From: Endozoicomonas sp965232255
Lineage (GTDB): Bacteria; Pseudomonadota; Gammaproteobacteria; Pseudomonadales; Endozoicomonadaceae
Length of the DNA stretch: 64,000 nucleotides
Assembly: GCA_965232255.1 (NCBI GenBank)
Contig: OZ246962.1
Location: forward strand, 3,038,001-3,102,000
Reading direction: 5' to 3'
Below the pieces are notes generated by a model, which searched no databases, was not told the DNA's origin, and saw nothing but the letters and a program-made list of their open reading frames with translations. Below are positions 38,201 through 47,900 of the stretch, piece by piece; positions within the stretch are counted from its first letter, which is position 1, and each line of letters opens with the position of its first letter. The position numbers and the translations under genes were made by a program.

Positions 38201-40995
38201 GCCACCAGCTCTCCCACCCGACGCAACAAGTCCATCTCCTGAACGTAGACCTGATATCTGTCGGGAATATTGATCAGGCCAATGCCACCCACCACCCGAC
38301 CAAACAACATGATGGGGGCAAACAAAGCCTTGGTAATGGCCAGCCGATCCAGAATAGCCGCTCCTTCATGATCCCCTTTGCGCCACACTTCATCACGCAC
38401 CAGCACATTCAACTGGTCTTTTTTGATCTTGCCGCAAGCCTTGGAAAAATCATGATTAAACAGCGCCTCACACCCTTGCGGATCACAGGTTTTACGGCAC
38501 GTCCAGTAGTGCTCAATGCGAACGGTGGACGTCCAGGAAAAAATGCAGGCGGACTCAGCTTGCAGGTAATTGCCTAGCTGACTGAGCAGATACTCACTGG
38601 CTTCGTGTACTGGCTGATCCACAAAGTGTTTGGACGTATCGCTTAGCAGCCGATCCAGTTCGGAGCGAACACGCAGCCCCTCCTCTGCCCTTTCCCGGTC
38701 GTTAATCTCCATGGTCAAACGACGGTTCCAGTAGACAATCATGATCAGGATCACCAGGATCAGCACAAGCGCGATGAACACTTCTTTGTTAGGTTGCCAC
38801 CATGTGTTTCCCTGGTATTTCAGCCAGGTGCTCTCGACTATCGCCCGATCTTCCGGAGTGATGCTGGCCACTGCCTTGGCCAGGATGGTCGCCAATACTG
38901 GCCAGTCGTTACGCGAGGCAATACTGAACTGATAGTCAAAACCCGCTTCCCCAATAATGTGCAAACTGGTGATTTTCAGCTCATCGATGGTGTGACTGGC
39001 CGAAGCCAGGTTGGCCACCATGGCGTCCAGACCACCACTGGCCACCTGCTGCAAGCCCTCGGCGACATTGTGAACGGGCACAAAATGAATGGCCGGGTAC
39101 TTTTGCCGTAACATGGTGTAGTCCACGTAACCGGTGACAAAACCGACGCTTTTGTCTTGTAAATGGCTAACATTGCGAATGGCTCGCTCAGAACTGCGCG
39201 TCAGAACAACGGCAGGCACGCTGACTAACGGCGGGGTAAACTCCAGAAAATTATGACGGACCGATGTGGGTTGCAGCATACCGACAATATCCACCTCGTG
39301 GCGATAAGCCTTGGCCAGACCATCGGACCAAGGGTCTGCCTCGATGAACGTAAAGGTAACTCCCAGCCGGTCACCGATCAGACGCAGGTAATCCACCGTC
39401 ATGCCGCGCAGTTGCCCGCGCCGCCCATTGGTGAACGAAAACGGCGCTTTGTTGGCATCAATAAGTACATCAAGTTTTGGGTGGTCATTCAGCCATTCGC
39501 GCTCTTCCGGCGTCAGCTCCACGGCAGCCAGGTTTTTGTTGAAGTAGCGCTCCTCGGCCCTGGCAATCCAGTGCTCCTCAACTTCCCAGTATTCCTGCAA
39601 CGAGATATCGCGAAAGCCTTTATTGATCAAAGGCAGCAGCCAGTCTTCATTACGGCGCAAGATCGCCGCAGCGATTTGCTCATTGAGCACAAACTGGTCA
39701 CTGACAACAATCTCACCATCAAGCTCACCGCGACTGATATCAGCCTGGGCAACGCCGGACTCGGACAGAAACGCGTCAATTTCACCACTAATCAACCCTG
39801 CCATCATTTTTGATGGGCTGTCGTAGCTGACGCCGACGGTATCGTGCAAGTGCTCGGCCACAAACTCTTGCTGACTGGAAGCCACCATCCCGCCAACGCG
39901 CTTGTTGGCCAGGTTCGATGCCGGATCAACGGGGTTATCAGCCCGATAATACAGATGCGTTTTCAGGCGGTAATAAGGATCGGAAAAAACCAGGTGTTGC
40001 TTGCGCAGGTTGGTTGGCGTCAGTGACGCAATAATATCGATTTTGCCGAGCTTGAGGTTCTCAATGTTTTCCTCTGTGGAGCCGGGCACAAAACGAATGG
40101 GCCGCCCGGTCTTTTCTGACCACAGTCGCCAGATATCAGCAAACAGTCCGGAAGGCTTACCCATGGCATTGAAAAATGACAGCGGGTAAAGATCGGTGTT
40201 CATCCCCAACACCAGACGGGTTTCTTCAGAAAAGGCGGTCTGTATCCAGTGGGCAACAACGCCGTTTCGCTCCCAGTCAACCATTCTGAACAGGCTGCTG
40301 CGGATCATCTCCAGCCGCTCTTCCTGCCCCGGAGCCACCAGGGAACATATTTTCAGCGGTTCCACAGGCACTTTCAGCAAATGGTAAGAGTGTTCGTGAC
40401 CGGCCCGCTGGATCACCTCATGCAAGCTGACATCACCACCAACAATGGCGTCCAGCTCGCCCGCTTCAAACAACCGGATCATGTCCGGGTAAGAATCGAA
40501 GCCGACCAAATTAACCGTGGCATTGAAGCGTTGCAGCGTCGTGGGAATACCCAGACCGCGAATATAGCCAATCTTCAGTTGACCGACCATCTGCTCAAAG
40601 GAATCATGCTCATACTTTTTCTGTACCAGCATCCAGAGGGAGTAGGCATAGAGCGAAACTGAATCAAACCCGGTGTATTGTCTGGCCTCGGAGGGTGGCA
40701 GGTAGGCGAGCACATCTACCGCACCACTGCGCAATTTCCCCTTGATGTCGCGCATCGAAGCGGGAACAAACTCAATCGGCACCCCATTCTTCTCAGACCA
40801 GTAGCTCCACAGATCATAAACCAGTCCCTCTGGCTTACCGAAATCGTTGGCGTACATCCACGGAGCCTGGTCGGCAAGGTAGGCAATTTTAATGACTTGT
40901 TTTGGCTGCCCGGAGGTCTCAGTCGCCTCTGCTGGCGCAAGGAAAACCAGCATGGTGATAATAAGGAGCAAAAGTACAGAAAAACGATTCAGCAT
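35197..40995 (-). CDS. BvgS/EvgS-like hybrid sensor histidine kinase
   Basis: This is a 1,932-residue inner-membrane kinase. In order it has a signal peptide (1-27), three tandem SBP_bac_3 periplasmic domains (about 30-730), one membrane helix (about 737-756), a GAF domain (about 775-935), two PAS domains (about 945-1190), HisKA with His1216 (MSHEIRTPMN), HATPase (DTGIGIS, GTGLGLAI), two receiver domains with Asp1504 and Asp1644, and a C-terminal HPt with His1790 (LLHTLRGVAGNLGA). BvgS and EvgS have two periplasmic domains, so a third is unusual. The stimulus is unknown. No response regulator is encoded nearby, so the HPt partner is elsewhere. I chose the ATG at 40995; another in-frame ATG lies 36 nt upstream. 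Confidence 0.93.
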   Translation of the reverse strand: MLNRFSVLLLLIITMLVFLAPAEATETSGQPKQVIKIAYLADQAPWMYANDFGKPEGLVYDLWSYWSEKNGVPIEFVPASMRDIKGKLRSGAVDVLAYLPPSEARQYTGFDSVSLYAYSLWMLVQKKYEHDSFEQMVGQLKIGYIRGLGIPTTLQRFNATVNLVGFDSYPDMIRLFEAGELDAIVGGDVSLHEVIQRAGHEHSYHLLKVPVEPLKICSLVAPGQEERLEMIRSSLFRMVDWERNGVVAHWIQTAFSEETRLVLGMNTDLYPLSFFNAMGKPSGLFADIWRLWSEKTGRPIRFVPGSTEENIENLKLGKIDIIASLTPTNLRKQHLVFSDPYYRLKTHLYYRADNPVDPASNLANKRVGGMVASSQQEFVAEHLHDTVGVSYDSPSKMMAGLISGEIDAFLSESGVAQADISRGELDGEIVVSDQFVLNEQIAAAILRRNEDWLLPLINKGFRDISLQEYWEVEEHWIARAEERYFNKNLAAVELTPEEREWLNDHPKLDVLIDANKAPFSFTNGRRGQLRGMTVDYLRLIGDRLGVTFTFIEADPWSDGLAKAYRHEVDIVGMLQPTSVRHNFLEFTPPLVSVPAVVLTRSSERAIRNVSHLQDKSVGFVTGYVDYTMLRQKYPAIHFVPVHNVAEGLQQVASGGLDAMVANLASASHTIDELKITSLHIIGEAGFDYQFSIASRNDWPVLATILAKAVASITPEDRAIVESTWLKYQGNTWWQPNKEVFIALVLILVILIMIVYWNRRLTMEINDRERAEEGLRVRSELDRLLSDTSKHFVDQPVHEASEYLLSQLGNYLQAESACIFSWTSTVRIEHYWTCRKTCDPQGCEALFNHDFSKACGKIKKDQLNVLVRDEVWRKGDHEGAAILDRLAITKALFAPIMLFGRVVGGIGLINIPDRYQVYVQEMDLLRRVGELVAVARDRQKAEDALRQSEERYQLAMDAASDGLWDWDVPRDLMYLSPRYQIMLGYQPGELLHTISVWRQLLHPQDKEMAIEFWEQQLASSDESFQFVYRMRCKDGSYATVRSKGKVVFRDEQGKPMRVIGTTVDITQQIERERELSMARFSLDSAGDHIHWFRRDGYHKYVNESACKALGYSQDELMAMSIMDINPAITPSSWGKLWEQLKVRKGMTYETLRKTSDGTVFPVEVTANYMEYEGDGYLFASGRNITDRKQSEDTLHKAKELADQANQAKSNFLANMSHEIRTPMNAIIGLSYLVQETRLTHQQRDYISKIQISAHDLLGIINDILDFSKIEAGKLTMESIEFDLEGVFENVYNLGIIKAREKGLTLTYDIQPDVPRQLKGDPLRLGQILINLTHNALKFTSEGEVNIKVALLSNKHDVVRLKFTVTDTGIGISKQQQTKLFQSFSQVDGSTTRKFGGTGLGLAICKNLVQLMHGDISVDSELGLGSTFQFTVELGAGQHDWQPKQSLDGLSVLVVDDDANDRQVLVSQLQKAKCLTWEREHANEVLALLQEKNSGKEQAIDLVLLDWRMSEIEGIELAEKILQLKLAMVPKLVMVSAYGREEVMARASATVDAFLIKPVSSSVLIDTIARLVKPREEAPKTTMMAGESLLVTIPKGRVLLVEDNEINRQVARELLERMGLEVVMATNGAEAVKILRKEDYDLVFMDIQMPEMDGYQATRVIRDSLHKDKLIIIAMTAHAMAGDRERCLQAGMNDHIAKPLSPEELKQMVRHWLQVGETDVHQYITIAPTGANSSSLQLPGMDVDAALQRLQGNQPLYEKLLADFYQQQKEDLVHLQGLLEAGKWQDASQLLHTLRGVAGNLGATRLHQFATALEKALNSQSQMPDAALMELFAQAFEQVMDGLEQLPPVKENLEPAGEGTIEVEQLYDLIDEVEEKLSEGDVDVVSSLPTLVRGLQDQIDQKQLKFFRDAIVRYDFDEARDMLGSVRKNLGTKR

Positions 40996-41074
40996 TGACC
41001 TGCATGAATCAAAGCTCGGAAAAAAAAGCATAATAATTTTTTAAATCGGGCAACTGCGAGGCTCGGTTATCTTA

Positions 41075-41088
41075 ACCTGAATTCAGGT
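41075..41088. promoter_or_regulatory. 14-bp perfect palindrome, possible operator
   Basis: ACCTGAATTCAGGT is a perfect 14-bp inverted repeat in the gap between the divergent hybrid-kinase gene and the small gene at 41165. Its symmetry and position fit an operator for a dimeric regulator. No binding protein is identified. Confidence 0.35.
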
Positions 41089-41164
41089 AATCACCTATAC
41101 ACAAAAGATAAATTTCGGTTTTTTGCTAGAATAATCAGGATAAATAACTATAAGGTCAACGGAT

Positions 41165-41452
41165 ATGGAAATCGAAAATCTCATTAGCCAACACGTCACT
41201 GCAAACAAGGAACTCATCGCCCAGGCCAGGTCGTTAATAGTCGCCATGAAAACCCTGAAAAAAAAGCTGCACCTCCACGAGGGCTGCGGTCAGCGCTTCC
41301 TGCAAAAGACCAGTCCTGACCTGACACAACTGCAACAGGCCGAACAAGAAATCGCCGCATCCTACAGTGGCAAGCCATCAAAAAGCCGACAAGACAACGC
41401 GAAAACCAGCGCCAAACTGCTGAACAACATGGTCCGCCGCGGACAGGCCTGA
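41165..41452 (+). CDS. Small hypothetical protein
   Basis: This 95-residue, charged, mostly helical protein (Lys/Gln/Glu-rich, no membrane segment, ending NNMVRRGQA) starts at an ATG with AAGG about 10 nt upstream. A strong terminator follows, which supports a real transcript. I recognise no family. It lies between the divergent hybrid kinase and recC. Confidence 0.55.
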   Translation: MEIENLISQHVTANKELIAQARSLIVAMKTLKKKLHLHEGCGQRFLQKTSPDLTQLQQAEQEIAASYSGKPSKSRQDNAKTSAKLLNNMVRRGQA

Positions 41453-41531
41453 ACCAGCACATCAGGCCCCGGAGCCTGATTTCTCCCATTCGCTATATCT
41501 TCAGCATCTTCGACCTCATCCCATCTTCCTC

Positions 41532-41557
41532 TGCCAGATATCTTCTGGCACTTTTTT
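41532..41557 (+). terminator. Rho-independent terminator upstream of recC
   Basis: A 7-bp stem (TGCCAGA/TCTGGCA, 5-nt loop) is followed by C and six T residues. It closes the small gene at 41165-41452. A second hairpin (ATCAGGC/GCCTGAT, 41461-41480) precedes it without a strong T-run. Confidence 0.8.
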
Positions 41558-41628
41558 ATACAGTTGACAGCGCAACCAATTGCACCGACAGTGGCAGCAC
41601 TAATTACAGCCACTGACGACGCTTCCCT

Positions 41629-44600
41629 GTGCTGACCATTTATCATTCCAACCATCTGGATGTCCTGAAAGATCTTCTGGTGGTGTTATTACGCCAAAGT
41701 CCGCCAGCCAATCCATTGGCCGATGAGCAAATCCTGGTACAAAGCCCTGGCATGGCCCAATGGTTGCGCCTGGCCCTGGCTCAAGGTCTGGGTATCGCGG
41801 CCGGCATCAGTTTTCCGTTGCCAGCCAGTTTCCTCTGGCAGATATACACTGAGGTGTTGCCAGACGTCCCTCGTCGTTCAGCTTTCAACAAAGAGTCCAT
41901 GACCTGGAAGCTGATGGACTTGCTGGACGTTCTGAAGCACGATCCGGATTTTTCCGCCCTTGGCCAGTATCTCGCTGACGATGCAGACGACGTCCGCAAA
42001 TTCCAGCTGTCCGGCAAAATCGCCGACATCTTCGATCAGTACCTGGTGTACCGGCCGGACTGGATTAATCACTGGGAACAGGAGCTCGACCCTACCGGCA
42101 TCGCCAGCGACCAACCCTGGCAACCCAAACTGTGGCGCGCACTGGTGGCCAGAACCGCCGAACTGGGTCAATCTCCCTGGCATCGGGCCAATATGCACCA
42201 GCGCTTTTTGCGGGCCATAGCTGAAGACGACAATCACTTCCGATTGCCGCAACGGTTGTTTGTCTTTGGTATCTCTGCCCTGCCACCCCACTTTGTTGAA
42301 TCGCTGGAGGCGCTGGCCAGCCGCTGCGATGTCCATCTGATGGTCACCAACCCTTGCCAGCACTACTGGGGCGATGAACGGGACCCAAAGTATTTGCGCA
42401 AACTGGCAGCACGCAAACTATTGGACCAACAACGCAACGACAAAAACGGCAAAAACTGGTTTGCCAGGAAAGGCCTTAACCCTGAGGCCCTGGGCGCGTT
42501 TGACGACCTGGACACCATTGGCAACCCACTGCTTGGCTCCATGGGCAAACTGGGCCGCGACTACTTCCACCAGCTGCATAGCCTGGACGCAGTTGATATT
42601 GACGTGTTCGTCAACGATCACCAAGACAATCTGCTCGGTGCCATCCAGAACGATATTTTTGACCTGCATGATCGAACCACGCAGCCAACGACCAAAGAGC
42701 CGGACCCATCGTTACAGTTTCACAGCTGTCACAGCCCGCTGCGGGAAGTAGAGGTACTCTACGATCACCTACTGGCCATGTTCGAACAGAACCCGACGCT
42801 CACGCCCAAGGATATCGTCGTCATGCTGCCGGACATCGATAGCTACGCGCCGTGGATTCAGGCGGTGTTTGGCAGCATTGATGACCAGCGCCGTATTCCC
42901 TATGCCATTTCCGATATCAGCGCCAAAAGCGAGCACCCGGTTCTGGCCGCCCTCTTGAAACTGCTGGAACTGGACAAAAGCCGCTGCTCGGCCCCGGAGT
43001 TGATGGAACTGCTTGAAGTACCGGCCATTCAACAACGCTTCAAACTCGATGCCAAGGAGTTGGACACCTTGCGCCAGTGGACCCACGAGGCCGGCATCCG
43101 CTGGGGCCTGACTCCCGAACATCAAAGCCAGTTTGATTTGCCGAGATTGGAGACCAACTCCTGGTTGTTTGGCATTCGGCGCATGCTGCTCGGCTATGCC
43201 ATGCCTGAAAGCGCGGGCGTCTATAACTGTACGCTGCCGCTGGATGCCGTCCAGGGCATGACGGCTGTGCTGGCTGGCAACCTGGCCAGCTTTATCGACG
43301 ACGCTGAACAGCTACTCACTGAGCTGGATGTGAGCCGTACCATTGACCAGTGGACTGCCTTTACCGGGCAACTGCTGGAACGCTTTTTCCTCCCTGAATC
43401 AGAGGAGGACGAAGCGGCCCTGGGGCTGGTTCGGGACACCGTCGCCCAACTTTATGAGCAGTTGCACGACGCCGGTTTTGCGCAGCCGCTGTCCCGCAGC
43501 GTGTTTATCAGTTACCTGAACGAACGCCTGACCTTGCAGCGCAGCAGCCAGCGCTTTTTGGCCGGCCAAGTCAATTTCTGCACGCTGATGCCCATGCGTT
43601 CCATTCCCTTCAAAGTGGTCTGTCTGCTGGGCATGAACGATGGCGCCTATCCGCGCAGCATCGCTCCGGCTGGTTTCGACCTGATCGCCCGGCACAGCCG
43701 TCGCGGCGACCGTTCGCGCCGGGTGGATGACCGTTACCTGTTTCTCGAAGCCCTGCTTTCAGCCCAGGACACGCTGTATATCAGCTTTGTCGGGCGACGG
43801 ATTCAGGACAACAGCGAGCGAATTCCCTCGGTGCTGGTCACCGAACTGCTCAACTACTGCGAACAAGGCTTTGGCCTGACACCCAAGCAACTGATCAATG
43901 AACACCCACTGCAACCGTTCAGCCGACGCAACTTCCTGTCCAATACATCAGGCAGTTTTATCAGGGAGTGGCTACCGGCTGCTGCTCGCCACAGTGATCC
44001 ACCCGGATCTTTTGTCAATAAACCGTTGCCAGATCAGGAAGGTGTTAACCCTGGTGAAGTGGAGCTGGCCGAACTGTTGCGTTTCTACGCCAACCCATGT
44101 CGCTACTTTTTCAATCGCCGGTTAAAAGTCTACTTCTCCAGTCAGGACCTGACTCTGGAAGAGACAGAAACTTTCGCCCTGGACGCACTGGCTAACTACC
44201 AGCTAAAAAACCAGTTATTGGCCGCCCTGATCGACCAGGAGGAGCCCGATCAGCTAAACCAGCGCCTGCAATCCACCGGCGAGTTGCCTCATCGCGCCTT
44301 TGGTCAGTTGCTGCTGGATGAGCAGATCGCCGTCTTGCAACCGCTTGCCGATATTTTACGCCCACAACTGGCCACGGCTACGGCAGACCGCGAGGTCAAC
44401 CTCACCATCAGTTATCCAGAGCTTCCCGAGGGCAAAGTACAACTGACTGGCTGGTTAAAAGGCTTCTGTCAAGTCGGCTTGCTACGCTACCGTCCGGCCA
44501 GCTTCAAAGGCAAAGACCTGATCAAAAACTGGCTGGAACATCTCTGCCAATGCCTGGGCGACCAGCCGAGGATGACCTGTATCTACGATCTGAAACAGCA

Positions 44601-44934
44601 CTGGCTCTTGCCCGTGGTGCCAAAACCCCGAGCTGAAAAATACTTGGCCACCTTGATTTCTTATTACCATCTGGGACAAAACCTTCCGCTGCCCTGGTTT
44701 GCTCAGACCGCTTACAGCTGGCTCAGTGCCAACCCAGCTGACGATCCGGGCAAAGCCGCAAATGCCGCCAACAAAGCCTTTGCCGGCGATGGTTTTCACA
44801 TCAGTGGCGAGAACAGCGACGACTACATCCAACGGGTCTATCCGGAGCTGGGGCCGGTATTTACTGAAATGACCAGTCTGACCGGTGACATCCTGGCACC
44901 GGCCTGGGACTGCCTGCAGGAGATGAAGTCATGA
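41629..44934 (+). CDS. recC: Exodeoxyribonuclease V subunit gamma (RecC)
   Basis: RecC is the scaffold and Chi-recognition subunit of RecBCD, which processes double-strand breaks for recombination and degrades foreign linear DNA. The 1,101-residue protein (E. coli 1,122) starts LTIYHSNHLDVL, and has MAQWLRLALAQ, FPLPASFLWQ, the VYRPDW region and LMPMRSIPFKVVCLLGMNDG. It begins at a GTG at 41629. Its stop overlaps the recB ATG by 4 nt. Order is recC-recB-recD without the intervening ptrA of E. coli. Confidence 0.96.
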   Translation: MLTIYHSNHLDVLKDLLVVLLRQSPPANPLADEQILVQSPGMAQWLRLALAQGLGIAAGISFPLPASFLWQIYTEVLPDVPRRSAFNKESMTWKLMDLLDVLKHDPDFSALGQYLADDADDVRKFQLSGKIADIFDQYLVYRPDWINHWEQELDPTGIASDQPWQPKLWRALVARTAELGQSPWHRANMHQRFLRAIAEDDNHFRLPQRLFVFGISALPPHFVESLEALASRCDVHLMVTNPCQHYWGDERDPKYLRKLAARKLLDQQRNDKNGKNWFARKGLNPEALGAFDDLDTIGNPLLGSMGKLGRDYFHQLHSLDAVDIDVFVNDHQDNLLGAIQNDIFDLHDRTTQPTTKEPDPSLQFHSCHSPLREVEVLYDHLLAMFEQNPTLTPKDIVVMLPDIDSYAPWIQAVFGSIDDQRRIPYAISDISAKSEHPVLAALLKLLELDKSRCSAPELMELLEVPAIQQRFKLDAKELDTLRQWTHEAGIRWGLTPEHQSQFDLPRLETNSWLFGIRRMLLGYAMPESAGVYNCTLPLDAVQGMTAVLAGNLASFIDDAEQLLTELDVSRTIDQWTAFTGQLLERFFLPESEEDEAALGLVRDTVAQLYEQLHDAGFAQPLSRSVFISYLNERLTLQRSSQRFLAGQVNFCTLMPMRSIPFKVVCLLGMNDGAYPRSIAPAGFDLIARHSRRGDRSRRVDDRYLFLEALLSAQDTLYISFVGRRIQDNSERIPSVLVTELLNYCEQGFGLTPKQLINEHPLQPFSRRNFLSNTSGSFIREWLPAAARHSDPPGSFVNKPLPDQEGVNPGEVELAELLRFYANPCRYFFNRRLKVYFSSQDLTLEETETFALDALANYQLKNQLLAALIDQEEPDQLNQRLQSTGELPHRAFGQLLLDEQIAVLQPLADILRPQLATATADREVNLTISYPELPEGKVQLTGWLKGFCQVGLLRYRPASFKGKDLIKNWLEHLCQCLGDQPRMTCIYDLKQHWLLPVVPKPRAEKYLATLISYYHLGQNLPLPWFAQTAYSWLSANPADDPGKAANAANKAFAGDGFHISGENSDDYIQRVYPELGPVFTEMTSLTGDILAPAWDCLQEMKS

Positions 44935-47900
44935 CACCCCAGACTCTCGACCCGCGCGCGCTGCCCCTGCACGGCGTGCGCCTGATTGAAGCCAGTGCCG
45001 GTACCGGCAAAACCTACACCATCGCCAATCTCTACCTGCGCATACTGTTGGGCCATGGGAGCGACCAGACGCGCCACGAAACCCCACTGACCGTTGACCA
45101 GATTCTGGTGGTGACCTTTACCGATGCCGCCACCGGCGAGCTGCGCGACCGTATCCGCAAACGAATTCATGAAACCCGAAATGCCTTCAACACCGGCCAG
45201 TCCGATGACTCGTTCATCCAACGGCTGATCGACGATATGGACCAGCCGCAACAATGCCAGGCTCTGCTGCTGGCAGCGGAGCAACAAATGGACGAAGCCG
45301 CTATCTTCACCATTCACGGCTTCTGCCAGCGCATGCTCAAACAGCACGCCTTTGAAAGTGGCACCCTGTTCTCCAGCGAGCTGGTTACCGATACCGAGCC
45401 GATGTTGCAACTGTGCGCCGCCGACTACTGGCGGCGCAATTTCTATCCGTTGGATAAACCGTTGGCCAAACTGATTAAAGCGCTATGGAAAACACCCAAC
45501 GATCTGCTGGGCACGGTACGCAGCTGGCTGCCGCTGTCCAACCTGCAAATGGATGACCAGTCACTGCCAGCCTCGCTGGCGGATTTCATGGCGCAATATC
45601 TGGGGCCTGCCGCCGAGCTGAAGGCGCTGTGGCGCGCCGATCAAGACACTATCGAACAGCAGTTGCTTGATTGCGGCTTGCGTAAAGATCGCAAACCCCT
45701 GAAACGCCTGTCGGCAATGACCGAATTTCTCGCCAGCGAAGACCTGATCCCAAATCTGGATAACGACAGCTGGGAAATTTATGGCACAGCAATTCTGCAA
45801 AAAAGCCTGTTAAAGACCGGCAAACTGCCCGACCATCCCATCTTCGAAAAAATCGATGCCTTTCTTCAACTGCCCCTGGAACTAAGCGAGGCGCTTAAAG
45901 GCGTCGTTACCCGCGATGCCCTGAGCCATATCAAAACTCAGTTCAACCAACTGAAATCCAGTCGCCACCAGCTCTCGTTTGACGACCTGCTGGCCAACCT
46001 GGCCACCGCTCTGTTCGCTGACCAGCCGGGCTGCGATAACGATGGTGAACTGCTGGCCCAGGCCATTCGCAGCCAGTACCGCGTTGCCATGATCGATGAG
46101 TTCCAGGACACGGACCCGCTGCAATACCAGACCTTCCATACCATTTACATGAACGGTGGCGATCCGACCGTTGGCCTGTTTATGATCGGTGATCCCAAAC
46201 AGGCCATCTATGGCTTTCGCGGCGCCGATATCTTCACCTATATGCAGGCACGGGAACAGGTGCATAGCCACTACACCCTCGACACCAACTGGCGCTCCAG
46301 CGATGCCATGGTGGGCGCCATCAACAGCGTATTTCGCAACTCGCCAGAACCGTTTATCTACAACGACAGTATTCCCTTTGAGCCGGTGCACCCGGCGCCA
46401 GGAGCCGCGGGCAAACGCCTGTACTATCAAGGCCAACCGCTGCCGGCCATGACGCTCTGGCTGCAACCGGCGCCTGACGAAGTGACGGTCAATACTGAGC
46501 GCTATCAAAATGCCATGAGCCTCGCCACAGCCACCGAGATCAACCGCTTGCTCTCAGCGGCCGACCGGGGAGAGTGCATGGTTTGCAATGGCGACAAACA
46601 GATGCCACTACAGCCTGGCGACATTGCTGTCCTGGTGCGTACTGGCCACCACGCCAGTTTGGTGCGCCAGGCACTGGCCGAGCAGAACATTGCCAGCATC
46701 TACCTGAGCAACCGGGATTCGGTTTTTACTGCCAGAGAAGCCCTGGACCTGGAAAAAGTGTTGCAAGCCTGCCTCCATCCCACCAGCGAGCGCATGCTCA
46801 GGGCAGCCCTGGCCACCTCGTTGCTGCATCTTGACGCCAGCACACTCAATGCCCTCAATACCGATGAGCTGCAGTGGGAGCGGACGGTTGAGGAGTTCAG
46901 CCATTACCACGAGCTGTGGCAACGCAAAGGCATTCTGCCCATGTTGCGCCAGCTTGTCTTCCAGCGTCGGCTGGCCGAACAACTGCTGGCCAGTCCTGAC
47001 GGTGAGCGTCGCCTGACCGATCTGTTACACCTGGGCGAACTGCTGGCTGCGGCCAGCCTGGAGCAGCAAGGCCCATCAGCTCTGGTGCGCTGGTTTGCCG
47101 AGCAGATCGCGCACCCCAACAACAATGCCGATGATCAGCAGCTGCACCTTGAGAGCGAGCGCAACCTGGTAAAGATCGTTACCATCCATAAATCCAAGGG
47201 GCTCGAGTACAACGTGGTGTTTTGTCCCTTTGTCTGTCATCTGAGTAGCAAAACCTCCCAGCTGTACCACGACCCACACACCAGCGAGCCCTGGCTGGCT
47301 CTGACACCATCGGCACAAGCGACAACGCTGGCCGAGCAGGAACGACTGGCCGAGGATTTACGGCTGCTCTACGTTGCGCTGACCCGCTCGGTTTATTGCT
47401 GCTACCTGGGCTTGGCTCCTTATAAATCCGGCCGCGCATCGCAAGATGGCAAAACCGACCTGCACCGTACGGCCATTGGTTATCTGCTAAATGAAGGGCA
47501 GGAAATTACCACCACCACCCTCCCCGCGTTGCTGACGCAGCTTGAGGCACAGTGCCCCAATCAGCAGATTGTGGTTACCCCGCCACCGGTCGATACCCTG
47601 GACACCTACGCTGCGGTGGTTTCTCAAGAAGATGCACTAAGTGCCCGAAATTTCAGCGGAAAAATTGAAAGGAACTGGTGGACCACCAGCTACTCAGCCC
47701 TCTCGCGTCACCATACAACTGAAGCTGATGCCAGCAATGAGACTCCGGGCCTTGATAGCGAGGTTATCCACCAACAGCAAGAGGCCAGCGCAGAAACCAG
47801 CGATGATCCCTTCAGTCTGTTCCACTTCCCCAAAGGCGCGCAACCGGGCACCTTTATGCACAGTCTGTTTGAAGACCTGGACATGAACACGCTGCGCTCA

